Assembly: GCF_020184175.1 (NCBI RefSeq)
Contig: NC_065531.1
Location: 68,604,604-68,668,603 of the forward strand
DNA: 64,000 nucleotides
DNA from: Aphis gossypii
Taxonomy: Eukaryota; Arthropoda; Insecta; Hemiptera; Aphididae
Direction: 5' to 3'
The notes beneath the pieces were generated by a model. The model was not told where the DNA came from and did no database searches. It saw nothing but the letters and a program-made list of their open reading frames with translations. Below are positions 13,462 to 28,318 of the stretch, piece by piece. A program made the position numbers and the translations under genes. Each line of letters starts with the position of its first letter. The stretch's first letter is position 1.

Positions 13462-13621
13462 CTGAAACATGTAATCAACGAACGTATATATTATTTTCGA
13501 GGTCTGTACGGCGGCGCAACCACAACAAGTAGTGCGACAAACTGTGCCATTTCGAGGGTGGGATGACGGACGGAAGGATTCTGAAATGATACACATAAAC
13601 CGTGACACAGAGCTTGTATTT

Positions 13622-13800
13622 ATATAAAGAGCGATTCGCCAAGCTCATTTTCCCCTTGACGATGGATTTAATCAAATTTTGATTTTTGGTATTTTAATTA
13701 AAAGGATCCAAATATTGTCGAAGTATTGAAATTTTTTATACTACCTATTTGAAGAGTGTCAGTTGGATGTACAATTTTCTGTTTTTAAAGTGAGAATTTT
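13622..13800. repeat. Left-end fragment of the GATTCGCCAAGC repeat family
   Basis: GAGCGATTCGCCAAGCTCAT, followed by a stretch containing AATTTTGATTTTTGG, matches the left end at 864 onward (TTCGCCAAGC... AATTTTGATTTTTGG). No matching right end is visible, so the copy is truncated or decayed. It lies about 160 bases from the exon 4 acceptor, inside intron 3. Confidence 0.5.
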
Positions 13801-15970
13801 ATTATTCTAATGTAAATTATTAAGTAGAAATCAATACAGTGTTTGAGATATTTAACTTTATGTACTTGTGTACTATGGGTTATAGGTCTTCGATAATGCG
13901 TTTGGAAGTATGGGGTCTGGTTATGATAGTGATTTTAAGAATTTTTTTGTTATTGATACGTATTAATCTATCTACACTTATAATCTATAAAAACGGTCCA
14001 AGTATAATAAATACTATATACCTTATATTACATAATATGTATTTTATATTTTTGTAAGACATTTTTAAGAATTATTATCCTTGATATTATAATATTTTGA
14101 AATACTAAATGTATTCACATCTAAATTCTGTACCTTAGATATTTTGAACTGTTGTACCTAATATATGTAATGGGAAAATACAATACATAATTTAAAGTAA
14201 CTTTTCTGAACACTGAATAGTTAAACGCGTAGGGTATGTTGAAAAGTAATTTTCACGGCTCTGAATATACGCAACATATTACGCATGGTTATATGTTCGT
14301 CAGTATCATAGTCGAACGCATTCAGGAGAAATTTTATTATAACAAAAACAACTAGTTTTTGTTTGAAAAATATTTCAACAAAACTAAATGAATATTACAG
14401 TTGGAGTGTCAAGATTGAAGACATATTATCATGAATAATTTTGGACAAGCAATACACAGTAATGTAAAAAGTACACTATTATCATTATTATTATGTACCC
14501 ACTCGTCCACGGATGTCGACCCTAAAAAACCAACAAACAAAAAAAAAACGTGTTTATGTGAACATTAACATTTTACAAACCATCCAGATTTCCGGTTTAG
14601 ATACCACTTATCCGTTGTTTTTGATGTTCTCCTTAATAATTCAAATTATTTACAAATAAAAATGTGTACCCATGGCATATAATTTAAACACCGTATTCAC
14701 CTATATAATATTTACATATTATGTAGGCACAAATTCCGTCAACAATCGGAGGTAGGTACAACGTTCGAGTACATCACTGACAACTTCAAGTGAATGACTT
14801 CGGAGATTTTCGAATACATGTACATCGGAAAATGTGCCACTTCCATACGCGTACTTATGGTAGCGATGACATAATATAAAATAATAATTTATTTTCGTAC
14901 AACATAATGTCGCTTCGCGTGAATTCCACCATCCCGACCGGGATCTTTATTCGTTTCAATTGTTCTTTATATTTGTTTTTGGGCTTGTGTATTTTAGGGT
15001 AAAAGGTAAGTGCGTATAGTTATTGTTCGAAATTGCCGTAATGGGGCACTACCGACTTGATAATATAATTTTAAAGCCTGTAGAGAATGGAGTCATTGGT
15101 CTTTTGTTTGTTTAGAAAACGCGTTCGGATAAAAATAATCAAATAAAATTATATGTCACATATTTGTGTACAATTTGTCGATTTCTATACATGCACAGAG
15201 TACATTGTTTATCGTACACTACAGATTATATTTTAAACAGATTATTTTTCCCGGGTTATATAAAAATAAAACTTAATAAAATTAAAACAATGATAATTTA
15301 TTTTGTATTTTTAACGAAATGTTGAGAATTGCTTAACTATTCTAAAAGTTCAAAATCGTTATGAAATGTTACAGGTTTTATCACAATCATATATAAAGTT
15401 TAGTAAAGCTTATATAATTCCTATATATCCTATTTAATTAATTGGATATCGTATATATATATATATAGTGATGATGTAAAAGAATGTCGACATCGGGCTA
15501 TTTTTATTTAAAAATTATGTTCGTCGATTATTTTGATTTTTGATGTACCAACATTTTTGATCACTTGTTAACAGCTGTATAGTACTGAATTTATGAGTAT
15601 TTAAGACACTAATCGCTGCAGATGGCAAAAAATCCATTAAACTGTCATTTCCGGAAGAAACGAAACAATAAATATTTTATGTTGTCACACTGTTCGTGTT
15701 CTTGTTCAGACGTAAATTAAAATTTATTGTTTATCGTAAGAAGCTTCCAGACGTTTTGTACTGAGAAACTTTTAGTAATAATTTTTGAAATAACTATAAA
15801 ATCATTTCTCGTTTATTTCGGTGCTCAAAACGCTCGAAAATTAACAAAATATATACTTATACGTCATATCCATGGTTTTTGTCGGGAGAACTACATATTA
15901 TTAACAATATGGTTATTGGTTTATTAATTTATTTAAAGAATATTACATATCATATGCATGTGTAATATAC

Positions 15971-16308
15971 ATGATAATTCATCGAGAACTCTCATCCTTA
16001 TTTTTTTTTTCAATATCATAGTTATTCAAAGTCTGATATTTGGAATTTTTAAATATAAATTAAATTTAAAAAAAATATATCTACTTGATAACTATTTACA
16101 GTAAAACGTCTCTGAGAACTCCCTCCATTAAAAAAGCAGAAATTTTTATCATTAAATGACACTATACTGCCAGCAATACAAAAATATCAAAAATTTTAAA
16201 ATATGGTTTATTTATTTAAAATTTTAAGCTTTCATGTATTAGAAATTAAATAAATTCATTATGCAACGAAAAATGGGGGTGAGCGTAGTGTCTAATGAAT
16301 CACTCTGT
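15971..16308. mobile_element. Short inverted-repeat element of the same family
   Basis: The left end is ATGATAATTCATCGAGAACT then CTCATCC. The right end, read on the minus strand, is CAGAGTGATTCATTAGAC then ACTACGCTCACCCCCATTTTT. The ends are imperfect inverted repeats of the GTRATTC...CTCAYCC type seen at 864-1801. The body is A+T-rich and includes ATATTTGGAATTTTTAAATA, also shared with relatives. No coding capacity. Confidence 0.5.
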
Positions 16309-19300
16309 ATATTCTTTTCCCAAACTTCTGTGACGGGTCTATCCTGAATTATTTATATTGCAGAGACGTCCAAGTCAAAATATTTTAACAATTGCGTGTA
16401 AAAAGGGTAAACAATAAGTGGTAAAACACGATAACAGTATTATAGTCAAATATTGTAATATTGATCGGGTGAATTCGAATTTGGCTGATTGTTGCAGTTG
16501 AGTAGGAATTATTATTATTATTTTGTTTTTGTAACAGTGTTGAGTAGGTATTTCCTGTCAACGTGATGTCGGAATACATTACTGCTGTAGGTATATAATA
16601 TTACAGTGAAATCAGAATTACAACGCAAACGGACGAATAATATGAAAACGAGTCGAATTCCGTATTTCCGTGAAATAAATCGTAAACGGCTCGAAATTGG
16701 GATCATATTCTCTCGTATAGGTTGTTTAATATTATAAAATCGATGGTACAATATACACATGTAATCGTGAAATATAATATAACAAGCTGCCAATAATATA
16801 AGCGAAGATACGGAAAATATAATGTTGTACACAGAACAAAAAAAAAACTCTAAATGTATACGCTCCAGTTGTATACTTATATACACCGCTCTTATATATT
16901 CATAAGAGTTGCAGCTTGAAAACTACCCTATATAATATACGTAATATTATCGTTTCGGTAAAAATACGAAGTTATATAATTTCGATCCGATACAAGTAGC
17001 ACTGAATATTTTCCTCTTGTTCGACACGCAGAGTTAAATAAAAGTCTCGTTTTGTACATAGTATTGTGTTTCGTATTATATATTATTACAATATTATGTA
17101 CGCAAAAAGGTTCAAAAATGTGTTTGCTCGTAGGTATAAACACCGACCGTACACGATTCTATAATACGATGTCATATAGGTTCGGCACGCGTTATTCCAG
17201 GTGAATGCTGGTGCTACTATATTACACTCGAATTGTTTCCAAATGAAATTCGAGTGCATAATTGCATATAATATGTACATAATGTATACGGCGCGGAATA
17301 AATCGGTGACGCTTAATAAACCGTTTGCGGGTACAAATATGTACGATAAATCTAGATTTTTAATTAAAGCCCGCCCGCTCGCTAATCAAATAATAATATA
17401 TGTGTACTGCGCCGGAGACGTGAACTATATATATTTTATACATGTAAAGAATGATTAATCTGCGTTATTCACTAGACGACGACGGTCTTGTATTATTTCA
17501 TATTAAACTTTGCGAAATGGCGAATTCCTCGCTATCAATTTAAAACACACGACGACGCACGAGTAAAGAAGAAAACCTCATTTTTCTTCCCACCCACAAC
17601 GATAATTATCGTCCGAACATTACGACCGAGATTCGCAATCCCTGTAATTTCGATCGTGACTTTTCCCGAATGTTGAACCCACATATCTATCTATGTATTT
17701 ATACGTTTACAGGTTACGCCTGCCGCGTATAACGATCGGTTTGGAAAAGAAAAAACTCGTAAGTCATAATGGATTGTATAACAGTAGGTAGCGTTAACAG
17801 TATTGGTAGTCATTACTCATTGATTAACTATCGGAAACAAGGAGAAAAATCGGTTGATTCTCCAACAAAAACCTAAATACACAATAAGACGTATTAAACG
17901 TAAAACTTTAATGATACCGTATGAACGTCTTTTTACTGCAGTCTAATAAAAATAAATTCCGTGTTATTAATTATAGGTATATTAAATACCTCTGCTATTA
18001 GAGTTTATTTAAATATCGAAAAAATGGGCACATATTACAAGTTTATAAACCACTGCTTAATTGTTTATGGGAGGCAACCATTGTGAACATTTTTTGTACC
18101 AACTCGTGTATAATTATGAGCTACCTGATCACCGGACGTAATTAGTGTATATTAATACTTTTTTATTTACTTTAATGACGGGAGGTAATTTGTATATTTT
18201 AGAAGGTATTAAGGCAACAAGAATGCACCAGAAAATACATAGATTGCGGGACGTAGGTAATATAACATAATAAATAGCTATACAGGTATAATAATTTTTA
18301 TACAAGGTAATTCTTTTAAAGTTATAAACACTGATTTTATCGAACATTTTTCAATGTTTTGGGACATAAGTATTTTTTTTACTTTATTAAAGTCATTATA
18401 AAACGATGTTTTTGAATAATCATCATATTTTTTAAATTTTTTTGAAAAACATGCATTTTTAATTTCATATTTCTATAAGTAAAATATTATTCTGAGAATT
18501 TAAATATTGATAGAAGACTTGATACAATACTAGGAAATACTACCTGTAAAGCTATTGGAGTTTATGATGTTAATTATAGAAATATGTTGTGAGTAATAAC
18601 GTAACGTAAATTACTAGTTTCTAGTACCTACGAGTATTATAAAACAATTTTTTTTTATATTAGGAAGTCCATAGTAATTTAGTTACATTTTTAAACAATA
18701 AAATATTTTAAAAATATGTTTAAATATTTGTTGCTAATCTTATAATAAGTACCTAATGAGTAATTTAAACTAGATAGAAGTTTTGAAAAAAATAAATGCA
18801 AACAAAAAATATATCTTACATCACACCTCTAAAAAAATAATCTAATAAACGTTGGTACTCATGTACTATATATTTATATTTATTAGTGCTTGGAGGTAGA
18901 AAAAATAACGAAAAAGTTAAGTTAATGTAGGTATGTATTTACGAATATTTTTAACGTATTAAACATATATCTAACATTTATGTTTACTTAAAAATAATCA
19001 CGATACAGCGATTTTTAAATAGAGCTTATTGCAACCTCCCAAGTTCCATATACAGACAGGATTACATTATGGATATTATTATCCACTCATCACATCATAC
19101 ACGAATGTATACTATACAATATAAATTACATACATCATTTTTAAATAATATGTGTTTTTTAATAACAATTTATATAAGATTTATTTGGTCAGTAAAAACT
19201 AAAAATTCCTATAAATTGTATGTAGATATAATACTTATAATAAAATGTTTAAGTATAATACACCTGTTGTATACATTTTCGTTTGAATACAACAAAGGAT

Positions 19301-21579
19301 AACTTATTATTTAATAATATGAAGGGGCAGGAAAATCAATACGTCTATTAACTATTGTTTGGTCCATTATGTTTAATTGTATTTTGTATCCAACGGTCAA
19401 CTCGTAAAACGAATTTAAATAAGAGTGTAATATTAATATCGCATTATTGCTTAACATAATATTATATTTTTCATATATTTTGACCTATGATATAGTTAAA
19501 TTAATTAAAGAATGCGAAAGGAATCAAATTCAAACCTCTCACGGAGGTCGGTATTGAATTACATCAAAAGTTCAAGATTTAAATGTTCATTGATTTGTAA
19601 ATATAAAAATGTCGCGTGTTCCGACATAAATATAAAACGATAAATTTGCTTGTTTGTTTTGCACTTTGTCACGATTTTCAAAGAAGGACAAAAATGTTAC
19701 ATGTCTCTGTATAATAAAGCAGCTGCTAGTCGTTCCCAATGTAGAGAGCTACGTGCATTCATTATGTGGACGTATTGTGCGGAACGCAATGCGACTCAGG
19801 ATTTTCAATAGGGCACCTGATTGGTTCGTTGAACGGGCTACGCAACAAAAAATATATCGGTCGAAATGACACATAAATAATATAATACGTAATGCATACA
19901 CGAAAACATAAATAATAATATTCGTCATAACCATAATATGGTATAAGATGCAGAATCGCGGATATTGGATTTTATATATTAGGTACGAGTGTACGTATAT
20001 ATTGTACACAAATATACAAACATACAGTACTGTACTGTAAACAAATTTATAATATTATAACTAGTAATGTGAATCACATATACTATAATAATACTCAATA
20101 CACGAAATGTATTTATAGAAATGTTATATTTAAAAAGAAGAAAAAACTATAGGGCTGTGAATTTTTAGGGATTGTAACTTTCTTGAGTTAGGTAAGGGTA
20201 ACATTTTCTGTAACAATTATGAAGTATTTACATTTAAATAATATTAAATTTTATTTGTCAATAATTGTAATACCTATTACTTTTTATACAATGGATGTGA
20301 TAGTATAAAAATATTAATGAAATATTTTTAATGAATTAAGTGATTTGTTATATCATACTAAAAAAACATTATGATCAATATTTAAATTTTATATTTAAGA
20401 AAGGAGCATTTCAATTAGAAGCTTTGAGAACATGATGATAAATTGCTTTAGGTAAATAATAAAGGGTCGGAAATGAGGTATTCCTGACGAGGGTGACATA
20501 TTCTCAAACTGCTCTCGTTGTATTTCACCCTTGAATGAAAATGGCTTCAAACCATTATCACACTTATTAAACTTTTGGTAAGTAATTTCTTTCAATTGAT
20601 ACAAGCTATTGACGTGAAAACGTTATTATGAACATATATATCAATCTGGTTTATCAGTAAATTTTCAGCCCGGATTTATAACAGGTCGAAAACTACTTTT
20701 TCGGCAATCACTAATGTTGTAAGGCTGAAAAATTATTTTTCACTACTTTGCATAGCATTAAAAATTAAAATTATAATACAGACTTGACAAAATATAGTTT
20801 GAATGCAGTTAATTATGATGCCCAGTAATAGAACTGTGTAACTTTCCCCACGCAGAAAATCTATTTTTTTGCGAAACCTTCCACCACTACAGAAAATGAG
20901 GAACCGTTTAAAACATAGAATATTAGATCTTGTACAACACAGTTAAAATATTTTCTAACAATAATTCTCAAAACTAATATGATATAGTTCTTAAATACAA
21001 CGTCAAAAATGTTTAATCTTATAAATTGCAGATATCATGTATTAAAAAAATTGATTCAGATGTTGAGGATATACCACCATACAGAGACACATACATTTGA
21101 ATTTCCCGCACAACCAATGTTAAAAAAATTAAAACCACGAGTTCTAAATATAGTTTATTAATAATTGTGATGTTTGAAGTTGAAGAAAACGGTTGGCAGA
21201 ACAACGAGTCCATTGGATTGGAATAGTTAAATCGATTTACAGTGAGATATTGAGTGTAGTTGTTATAATAGCCGTTTATATTATTAGACACTGAATCTCG
21301 GCGGTCCCAGATATACGAATTACCCCACAAATTATCTTGATCGAAATTATTTAATTTGTTATTATCTACAATATTACATCGATCAATGTCATTGGAGATC
21401 GTAACCGCGATCTAGAATTTGGATGACAAATCTGCGGCGTGCGATATGAATAATAATAATATATATAATACGATACTAGCTGACCTCCCACGTCCAACGT
21501 GTGACGAAATTACACTATACCACACGGCCTTTTAGCTCATACATTTGATATCGTGATAATATGCGTAACTATAAAGGGT

Positions 21580-22460
21580 ATAATCGGAGAACGATAAAAA
21601 AAAAAATAAAAATAATCGAGACCTGCCGCGTCGACGCCGTAGTCGGCAGCCAAAAAAACCTAAACCAAATCGTATTCAATAATAATATTATTAGTAATAA
21701 TAACACACAAACAGGTAGGACACTCGACGTTGACACACGTCAATGTGTGTGACGTACTAACGACGACAGGAGGAATTTCGGCGGTATCGCTTCGTTCGTA
21801 TTACACACGACATACGCGTGTACGATTTATTGTTATGAGTACACGCGATGACGGTCGGTGTATTGCGACGAGAGCGTTGAGAGATTTACACTGCGAACAC
21901 TGACAATCTTACCGTACGGATCGTTTGCTGCAGCGACGGTGCCGTGTCGTGTAAAATGACAATCTCGTGTTCGACGTGTGCACGACGGCGTAGTACGATG
22001 ATTTAACGTGAAATATACAATATTATCCGATGAAAAACGATTTATTATTACTGCTGTGATTTTCTTCTCGTCGTCATCTGCGCGCGGACGCACCACAGCA
22101 GCTCGACTCCTCTATAGCAGACGATATCCCGACGGTCCACGACCATTACATAGTCTTAAAATATTGCATGTATACGTATTATTTTGTCACCCCGTATATT
22201 GTATTTGTGTTACGCGCGTTATACGAAGCGGTAAAGCGCAGACGACGGCGATTCCGATATTATATAATATTATTAAAAATATGATATTGCACCGGCCGTT
22301 TGCGCCACTGCGACGGCGCGACGCGCGCGTCATCCACGACGGCTATCGGCCGGACGGACGCGCGTTCCGAGCGATGACGCCGCCTCCTCGGTCGGCCGCC
22401 GAGTTCTAATCTTAGACCGCCCGGGCACCGGCCGTCTCGGGCTTAGCATCACCGTGTCAT
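21580..22460. promoter_or_regulatory. G+C/CpG-rich island inside intron 3, possible alternative promoter
   Basis: Composition changes sharply, with many CpGs (for example around 22280-22440), against an A+T-rich surround. On the minus strand a strong donor, CGTACG|GTAAGATTG, lies at about 21914-21905. Open frames here on both strands seem to be by-products of composition. None joins exon 4 in the required phase 0 with its own ATG, so a non-coding first exon or an enhancer is more likely than coding sequence. Confidence 0.35.
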
Positions 22461-23925
22461 GGAACGTTAATACGTTATACATATTATCACAAATACGATG
22501 ATGTTTTACCGTAAATCTGACAGCGGTGTGTTATTGGCATTCGATTTTCAGCGATGAAAGCAAAATTACTAGTGATTTCTAATGTTCTCAAACGATAATT
22601 TTACTGGATATCGGTTTGATTATCAAAATCAATTGGCATTAATTTTACGATACAATTGTGGGGGTTTTTTATGTACCTTTTTTTGGGGAGGGGGATCGTC
22701 TGTTCTAGTCTTGTATTACCTAATTGTGTTTATACGTAACACGAACGTCCTGCGTGGTAAAAAAATGTAAATGTATAAAACGTATTTAGAAATGATACAG
22801 CATTAAAATGATTTTGTTACCTACAAAAAGTGTTGAGTGTACCTACACCAGTTCATCTCCCCTGGCTAGACAATAGACAATCAATGAAAAGAAAAAAGTT
22901 TACGGTAAGAACTTTATTTTTTAAAAGTAGTGGCTGCAAGAATATGGGCTGAAATGTGGGCTCTCGCGTATTGTTTATATAATAATATACTATCAAAATT
23001 ATTGTCTTTTTACAACCTCATCAATTCGACCAGTTACCACTTACACCTAGCCTTTCCACAGCGAACATCTGATTTCATTATCTTATGATCAAACAAATCA
23101 AACAAAGTAAAAAAAAATCTTAGAGCTCTTTGTTTTGTTAGATTTAATAATGATGGAAGTCTGGAGTATCATCACTATGACACAATTTCCTTTTGTACGT
23201 TACATATTAAACAGTTTACCCAACATAGTATGAGTATATTCACATTTATTGGTATAAATAGCCAAATAGGAATGCTTTAAAAATTGTACTTATGTGTCAT
23301 AACTCATAATATCGCATATTAATATTATAGAACAGAAATGAATCTGTGACACACGTGCTTAAAGTGGAACGTTGGCCAAATATTAACGGTACGCGAACAA
23401 ATTTTTATTTGATCGCTCCATAGTTGCATTTAATGAAAAAAATTTTTATATACACTCAATATTTACGTCAACAATTTTTTAAAAATATTTGTATTAAAAT
23501 GTGTAAAATATTTTCTTACAACACAATATAAGCTTTAAATATTTTACAGTTAATGATTAGTGTTTTCTTGGCAGATTACGCATAATTAATTGTAGTCATC
23601 CTTAGTCATCATTGATCACTGTTGCATCAGACATCCACACCTAATTCAAGACTCAACCGTAGACAATGACAGGTACGTATCATGAACAGATCACTTATGC
23701 TCGCCATATGTATAACACTTAAGATATCATGTACCAAGGCATTATATCAAAATTCAAAACATTATGTGCTAAGTATAATGTATTATAAATATGTAAGCTA
23801 CCATGCATGCTCTGAGTTGCGACACCTGAGAGGGTTTTAGCTCATTTTTTTCCATGTTTGCCTGAACGTGCTCAGAAACCTAAACAGATTCGGTCATCGT
23901 CGTCTTCGTCTCCGATGGGGGCGAC

Positions 23926-23933
23926 TATAAATA
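23926..23933 (+). promoter_or_regulatory. Candidate TATA box on the plus strand
   Basis: GGGGGCGACTATAAATACAC contains a canonical TATAAATA within a locally G+C-richer patch. A start would be expected near 23957. No downstream coding exon is visible, so it may be fortuitous or serve a non-coding transcript. Confidence 0.2.
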
Positions 23934-26900
23934 CACGCGAGCTAAAAAGAAAACGACGGTGCTCGTAAAACAGAATCAGCCGGAAAGGATAACGGCATAA
24001 ACATTCCTCGCCGGTACAACTCCCCTCCCACGCTCTGAGCATTTCGGATTCGATTTATCCACTGCTGTCAAAAATTGTGGGAAGTACTTGGCTTTTCGAC
24101 AAATATATGTGTGTTTGGTTTTATGATACCTATCCTATATGCTAGTAAAAAAGTAATTCGTTTACGTTTTGACCAGAAAAAAAAATACCGATCGATGAGT
24201 CTTAATAATAATACTAATATACTATATTACAATCGATTTTTTATTTACGAGTATACCGAGTGTTCTGAGTAGTGAGTACACCATACGTCCATACAATATT
24301 ATAATAACTCAAAAATACTCATAAAATTTAAACTAGAACGAAAGACATGCACACATATTGAAAAACATTATTATAACATAACATTATAATGATTTCAGAA
24401 TCTGCAAAGCGAAATGAGTAAACATTTCTCATTAATTTTTGTTTTTGTAATGATTTATTTAGATTAAGATTAAATAATATTTAACATTTGGAATTTGGTT
24501 TTTATTTTAGTTAACAAAAATTCCACTTACCTCGTTTGAAATGAATGCCTGAAAACGAGCAAAACATTTTACGAGAAACACTGCCAATAAATTGTCTATT
24601 TGAAGCTTACAAGGAAATCCAAAATATTTCTAGTTCTGTTGAGTTCATTTCATCAATTGCAGTCGTTTAAGAACACATTAAACTGCTGAATACAGAATAG
24701 ATACTTTAATAATTATTTATATTTACATTTTATTTTAAATGTCTGTTTATTATTATTTTAATGTTCGTTAACATAAAGATAAGTTATTGACATAATCTGT
24801 TATAGGTAACTTACAATTCAATAAATAACTTCAAATTATACAGTGATTTTTTAATGTGTATTATCTATTAGTCGATATTTCTACAAGAAAATTTTAATTT
24901 TTTTTTTACTTAATTTTACACACTATTGTTATTTTCGATATGAGAAAATTTAAAAGAGTATAGGTAATGATTTTTGTAAGATGAAATATTTATACGTATT
25001 CATGTTTAATATTCTCGCGATATATATATTGTAATAAAATAATTTCATAAAAACAATAATGTTGATTGTTCTATAATATTAATTTATAATGTTAGGTTAG
25101 GCCGGAAAGTATAATGGAAGCATTAAACAGTATAAAGTTGTACGGACTATCACACATATTTTTCATTATTTTAATGCGAATATTAATAACATATTTATTT
25201 TATAATATACTTTGACAGACAGTTATTTTATTTCCATACAGAGTTGTGAGTTTAGTAAATTGTTTATATCATAATAGAACGACCATAAAAATAACTAAAT
25301 TTTTAATACTTCCTAAATAGTTTCTTTTAAACAACAATTTATTTAATACTTACTTTGTTTTTAATTTTTAGTGAATAATTGATCAAGCATGTTACAGCCG
25401 TTATAGGTATAATTATTATTTATTACACATTGATTATTCTCTCGTTTTGATAATTTATAACTGAAGTTTAATACTCTAATACAATTAATATATACATGTA
25501 AACAAAACCCTTTTTCTGTTGATGACAACGTCCGTAAAGTTGGCACCCCTACATTTTGCTATCGACTTCAAACCAGCGCCAATATTTTGAAACTCGATTG
25601 CAACATTTACCACTTACTAGGTTACAAAAATATACCTAGTATCAACTACATACTTGGTATGAAACACATATTCCACTACAACTAAATACTAAGATTAATT
25701 ACTGAGTATAGATAATAATAAGTAACAAAACTATCTCTAGTATAACAACAGCTGTATAAGTACATACTATGTTTGACACACGAACAATAATTATACACGA
25801 AAAGTGATTCATGAACCAAATATTATTACAAGTCAAGGTGCCAACTTCACTAAAGTAGTTAAATGTTGTTGGTTAATAGTTATTTAAATGTTTTTTCAGT
25901 CAATAAATTTATCAAAGTACTTATCAAATTTTAAATCACAAGAATATTATTATTTTAGAAAATGTTGAATTGCCGGCTCTAAATTTGATATTGAAATCTG
26001 TTAAAGTACGTAGGTATGTACATATAATATGAAAGATTTTAAAGTTTTGTATTGCAATTGAATTCCGATATATATATATATTTCTATGTTATTATACATT
26101 GTTGAATTCAGTAGATATAAATATGTCTTGTATCCTACATACATGGAATATGATCGTATATATATTTACCATACATTTTCAATTTAAAGTTGATTTTTTG
26201 TTTTATATTCGGATACAAGTCTTGAATTGAAGACTGAAAGAGGATAATGAGTGAATTTCGGTCAGCTTTAATAAATACATATATAATTATTTTAAAGTCA
26301 AAATGTGTTATTTTAACTTAATACATGTATAATAGTATGCAATTAGTTATTGGCACTGTTGGTTTCAGCAAAAGTTTTATAGTCTCCTATTAAATTTAAC
26401 CTAAAGTCTAGTAATTCTCCTCTACGTACATGCAAGGAGTTGGCTAATTTAGGCGCGGTTACACCACAATAAAAACTGCGACGGGTGCCTTAATTTATGC
26501 TAAATTAAATACAATATGGATACGCGATTGTCGCTTAAGTGTTGAGGAACTTCCAATAGTTTATTGTAATATGCCAATAATTCTGTGAATATGTATCAGT
26601 ATACACCATGCCAAAAAAATGTTTATGATTTTTAGTAGGAAGTTAACACTAAATAACGTTTTAAAGTTTACGCACTCGCGATATCAATGATTTATGGAAT
26701 AAACATTATTGTGATATATTTAGGTGAGCAGAGTAAAATTATTCGTTTTACTCAATAAATTATTTTTACTCACTCACGCCCGACACCAACATACTATAAT
26801 ATTAGGCTGCTCTATTGCTCTGCCTCACTAGTACCTACGTACATGGTGCCACCATTATAGCAGGACTATAATAATGATAATATATTTCTCCCTTTTATTT

Positions 26901-28087
26901 TTATATATAATGTATTAATAAATTTCATATAATATTTTATATATAGTATTACAGGAAGCGTGTGTTCAATGCCATATAATCGTATTTATAGTCATATCTT
27001 ACGTATCGGCTATATTTTATATGGCGTATTCATATTATCTGTGAAAAATCTTGGCATAATTTTTTTACATGGTCTGATTTATAGTGATCATATCGAATAC
27101 AGAGTGATTGAATTCACAAAATCGTAAAACTTTATTAAACGTTATTTTTCTGAATTTGGTGATCACAAATTTTCATACGAATCTATATAGTAAAATATAT
27201 TATTTCGGATTATGGTTCCATCATTTGAAGCCATTTCTCTTATTCGGAATGACTGTTAATTGAACGAGTTCAAAATCAATTTAGCTTTTATACCAAATTT
27301 CCCTTTGGAATACTATAATTACGGTTCAACTTGCACACAATTGGAGTAATTGGACATGCCCATTCGTCGTTCAGCTATGGATATATCATTGGTATATCAT
27401 CTTTATCAATGGCCACAATGACTCTCGATAATTGGTTACATCATATCCACTTTAAAACCCTTCATCGTCATCACAGATCTCTCTCGCTTTTTTACGGCCC
27501 ATCTCATAATTTAATTTTCCGAAATACTCAAACCTACTTAAAGCTATATGTCCTTATAAAATTATTATTCTGACTTCAATTACCTATCTTTCTGATCCAC
27601 TAAACATGATTACTAAACTATTTTTCTATAATCTTAATATAGCGTTGCACAGGTTATTGAAAATTATCAACTTATTTTTTTTTCATATACCTATTAAGCA
27701 TATACCTCATTTATTGACTTATTAGATTTAATTTAAGTATATCATCTATTATTATAAACTGAGTTTATGCTTCTTCCCTCTCATATTTAAATTTTATTAT
27801 CATATAATTTTATACAACCGTTTTTTTAATAAAACTTTAAAACATTATTAAGTATTTTTAAATTTCACTATTGAAGTATTTACATAAATTAATTTTATAA
27901 CTTTAATTATTTATAGAAATTCAAAACCACTGAAACAAAATTATTTAATTGGAAAAATTTAATCAGGAAAAAGATATTGGCAAGGAATAACCACGGTAAA
28001 ACGAGCAAGTTATATCACCCGAAATATATATAGTATATAATTTAGGTTTTAAGGCAATTCTAAAAACGTATAATACATAAATCCTAC

Positions 28088-28318
28088 CGGAGAGTTTAAA
28101 TTCTGTGGTTCGACGTTTTTGTTGTCACCGGCTATGAACTCGTGACCTTCGGGTTTCTGGGTAAGTTCCTGATCGCCGACATCGTCATCTTCTTCAACCA
28201 CAGTCTCCAACACAGCTACTGCGGTCGTATCAGTTGCAACTTCCGTTGGTTCTACCGTGATCACAGCTTCAATGTCATCGTTGTCGTCGTTTTCGTCCTC
28301 CTCCTCTTCTTCGTATTC
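28088..28318 (-). CDS. Exon 3: acidic segment
   Basis: Encodes 77 residues (98-174), phase 0 on both sides. It opens with EYEEEEEDENDDNDDIEAV, passes through a Thr/Val-rich stretch with a second acidic cluster (VVEEDDDVGDQE), and ends QNLNSP before the donor CCG|GTAGGA (GT at 28087-28086). Such runs are usually disordered, and in nuclear proteins they often act in charge-based contacts with basic partners. The acceptor (GTTACAG|GAATAC) has a poor pyrimidine tract. A second AG, 33 bases upstream (exon start 28351), is also in phase 0 and would add 11 residues (SNNGVHGWKLQ). An in-frame TAG lies immediately before that site, so the exon cannot extend further. Confidence 0.78.

Larger units (their letters stand above)
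13462..28087 (-). other. Intron 3 (14.6 kb)
   Basis: This is the longest intron. It contains a partial repeat near exon 4 (13.6 kb), a small inverted-repeat element (15.97-16.31 kb), a G+C-rich island (21.6-22.5 kb) and a TATA-containing patch (23.9 kb). Short frames at 20.4-21.3 and 27.3-27.6 kb are of uncertain origin. The rest is A+T-rich spacer without supported features. Confidence 0.75.

Noticed and set aside
13112..13566. Two plus-strand frames across exon 4
   Set aside because: They are antisense shadows of a G+C-rich exon whose minus-strand frame has proper splice sites and phase continuity.
20395..21330. Two minus-strand frames at 20.4-20.6 and 21.0-21.3 kb considered as transposon coding remnants
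   Set aside because: No catalytic or structural motif is visible and no terminal repeats flank them.
22008..22409. 133-residue plus-strand frame in the G+C-rich island
   Set aside because: No domain, Arg/Ala/Pro-rich composition expected from random G+C-rich sequence, and no supporting splice structure.
27331..27573. 80-residue plus-strand frame that looked like a possible decayed transposon product
   Set aside because: I could match no motif of reverse transcriptase, transposase or any other family in any frame.
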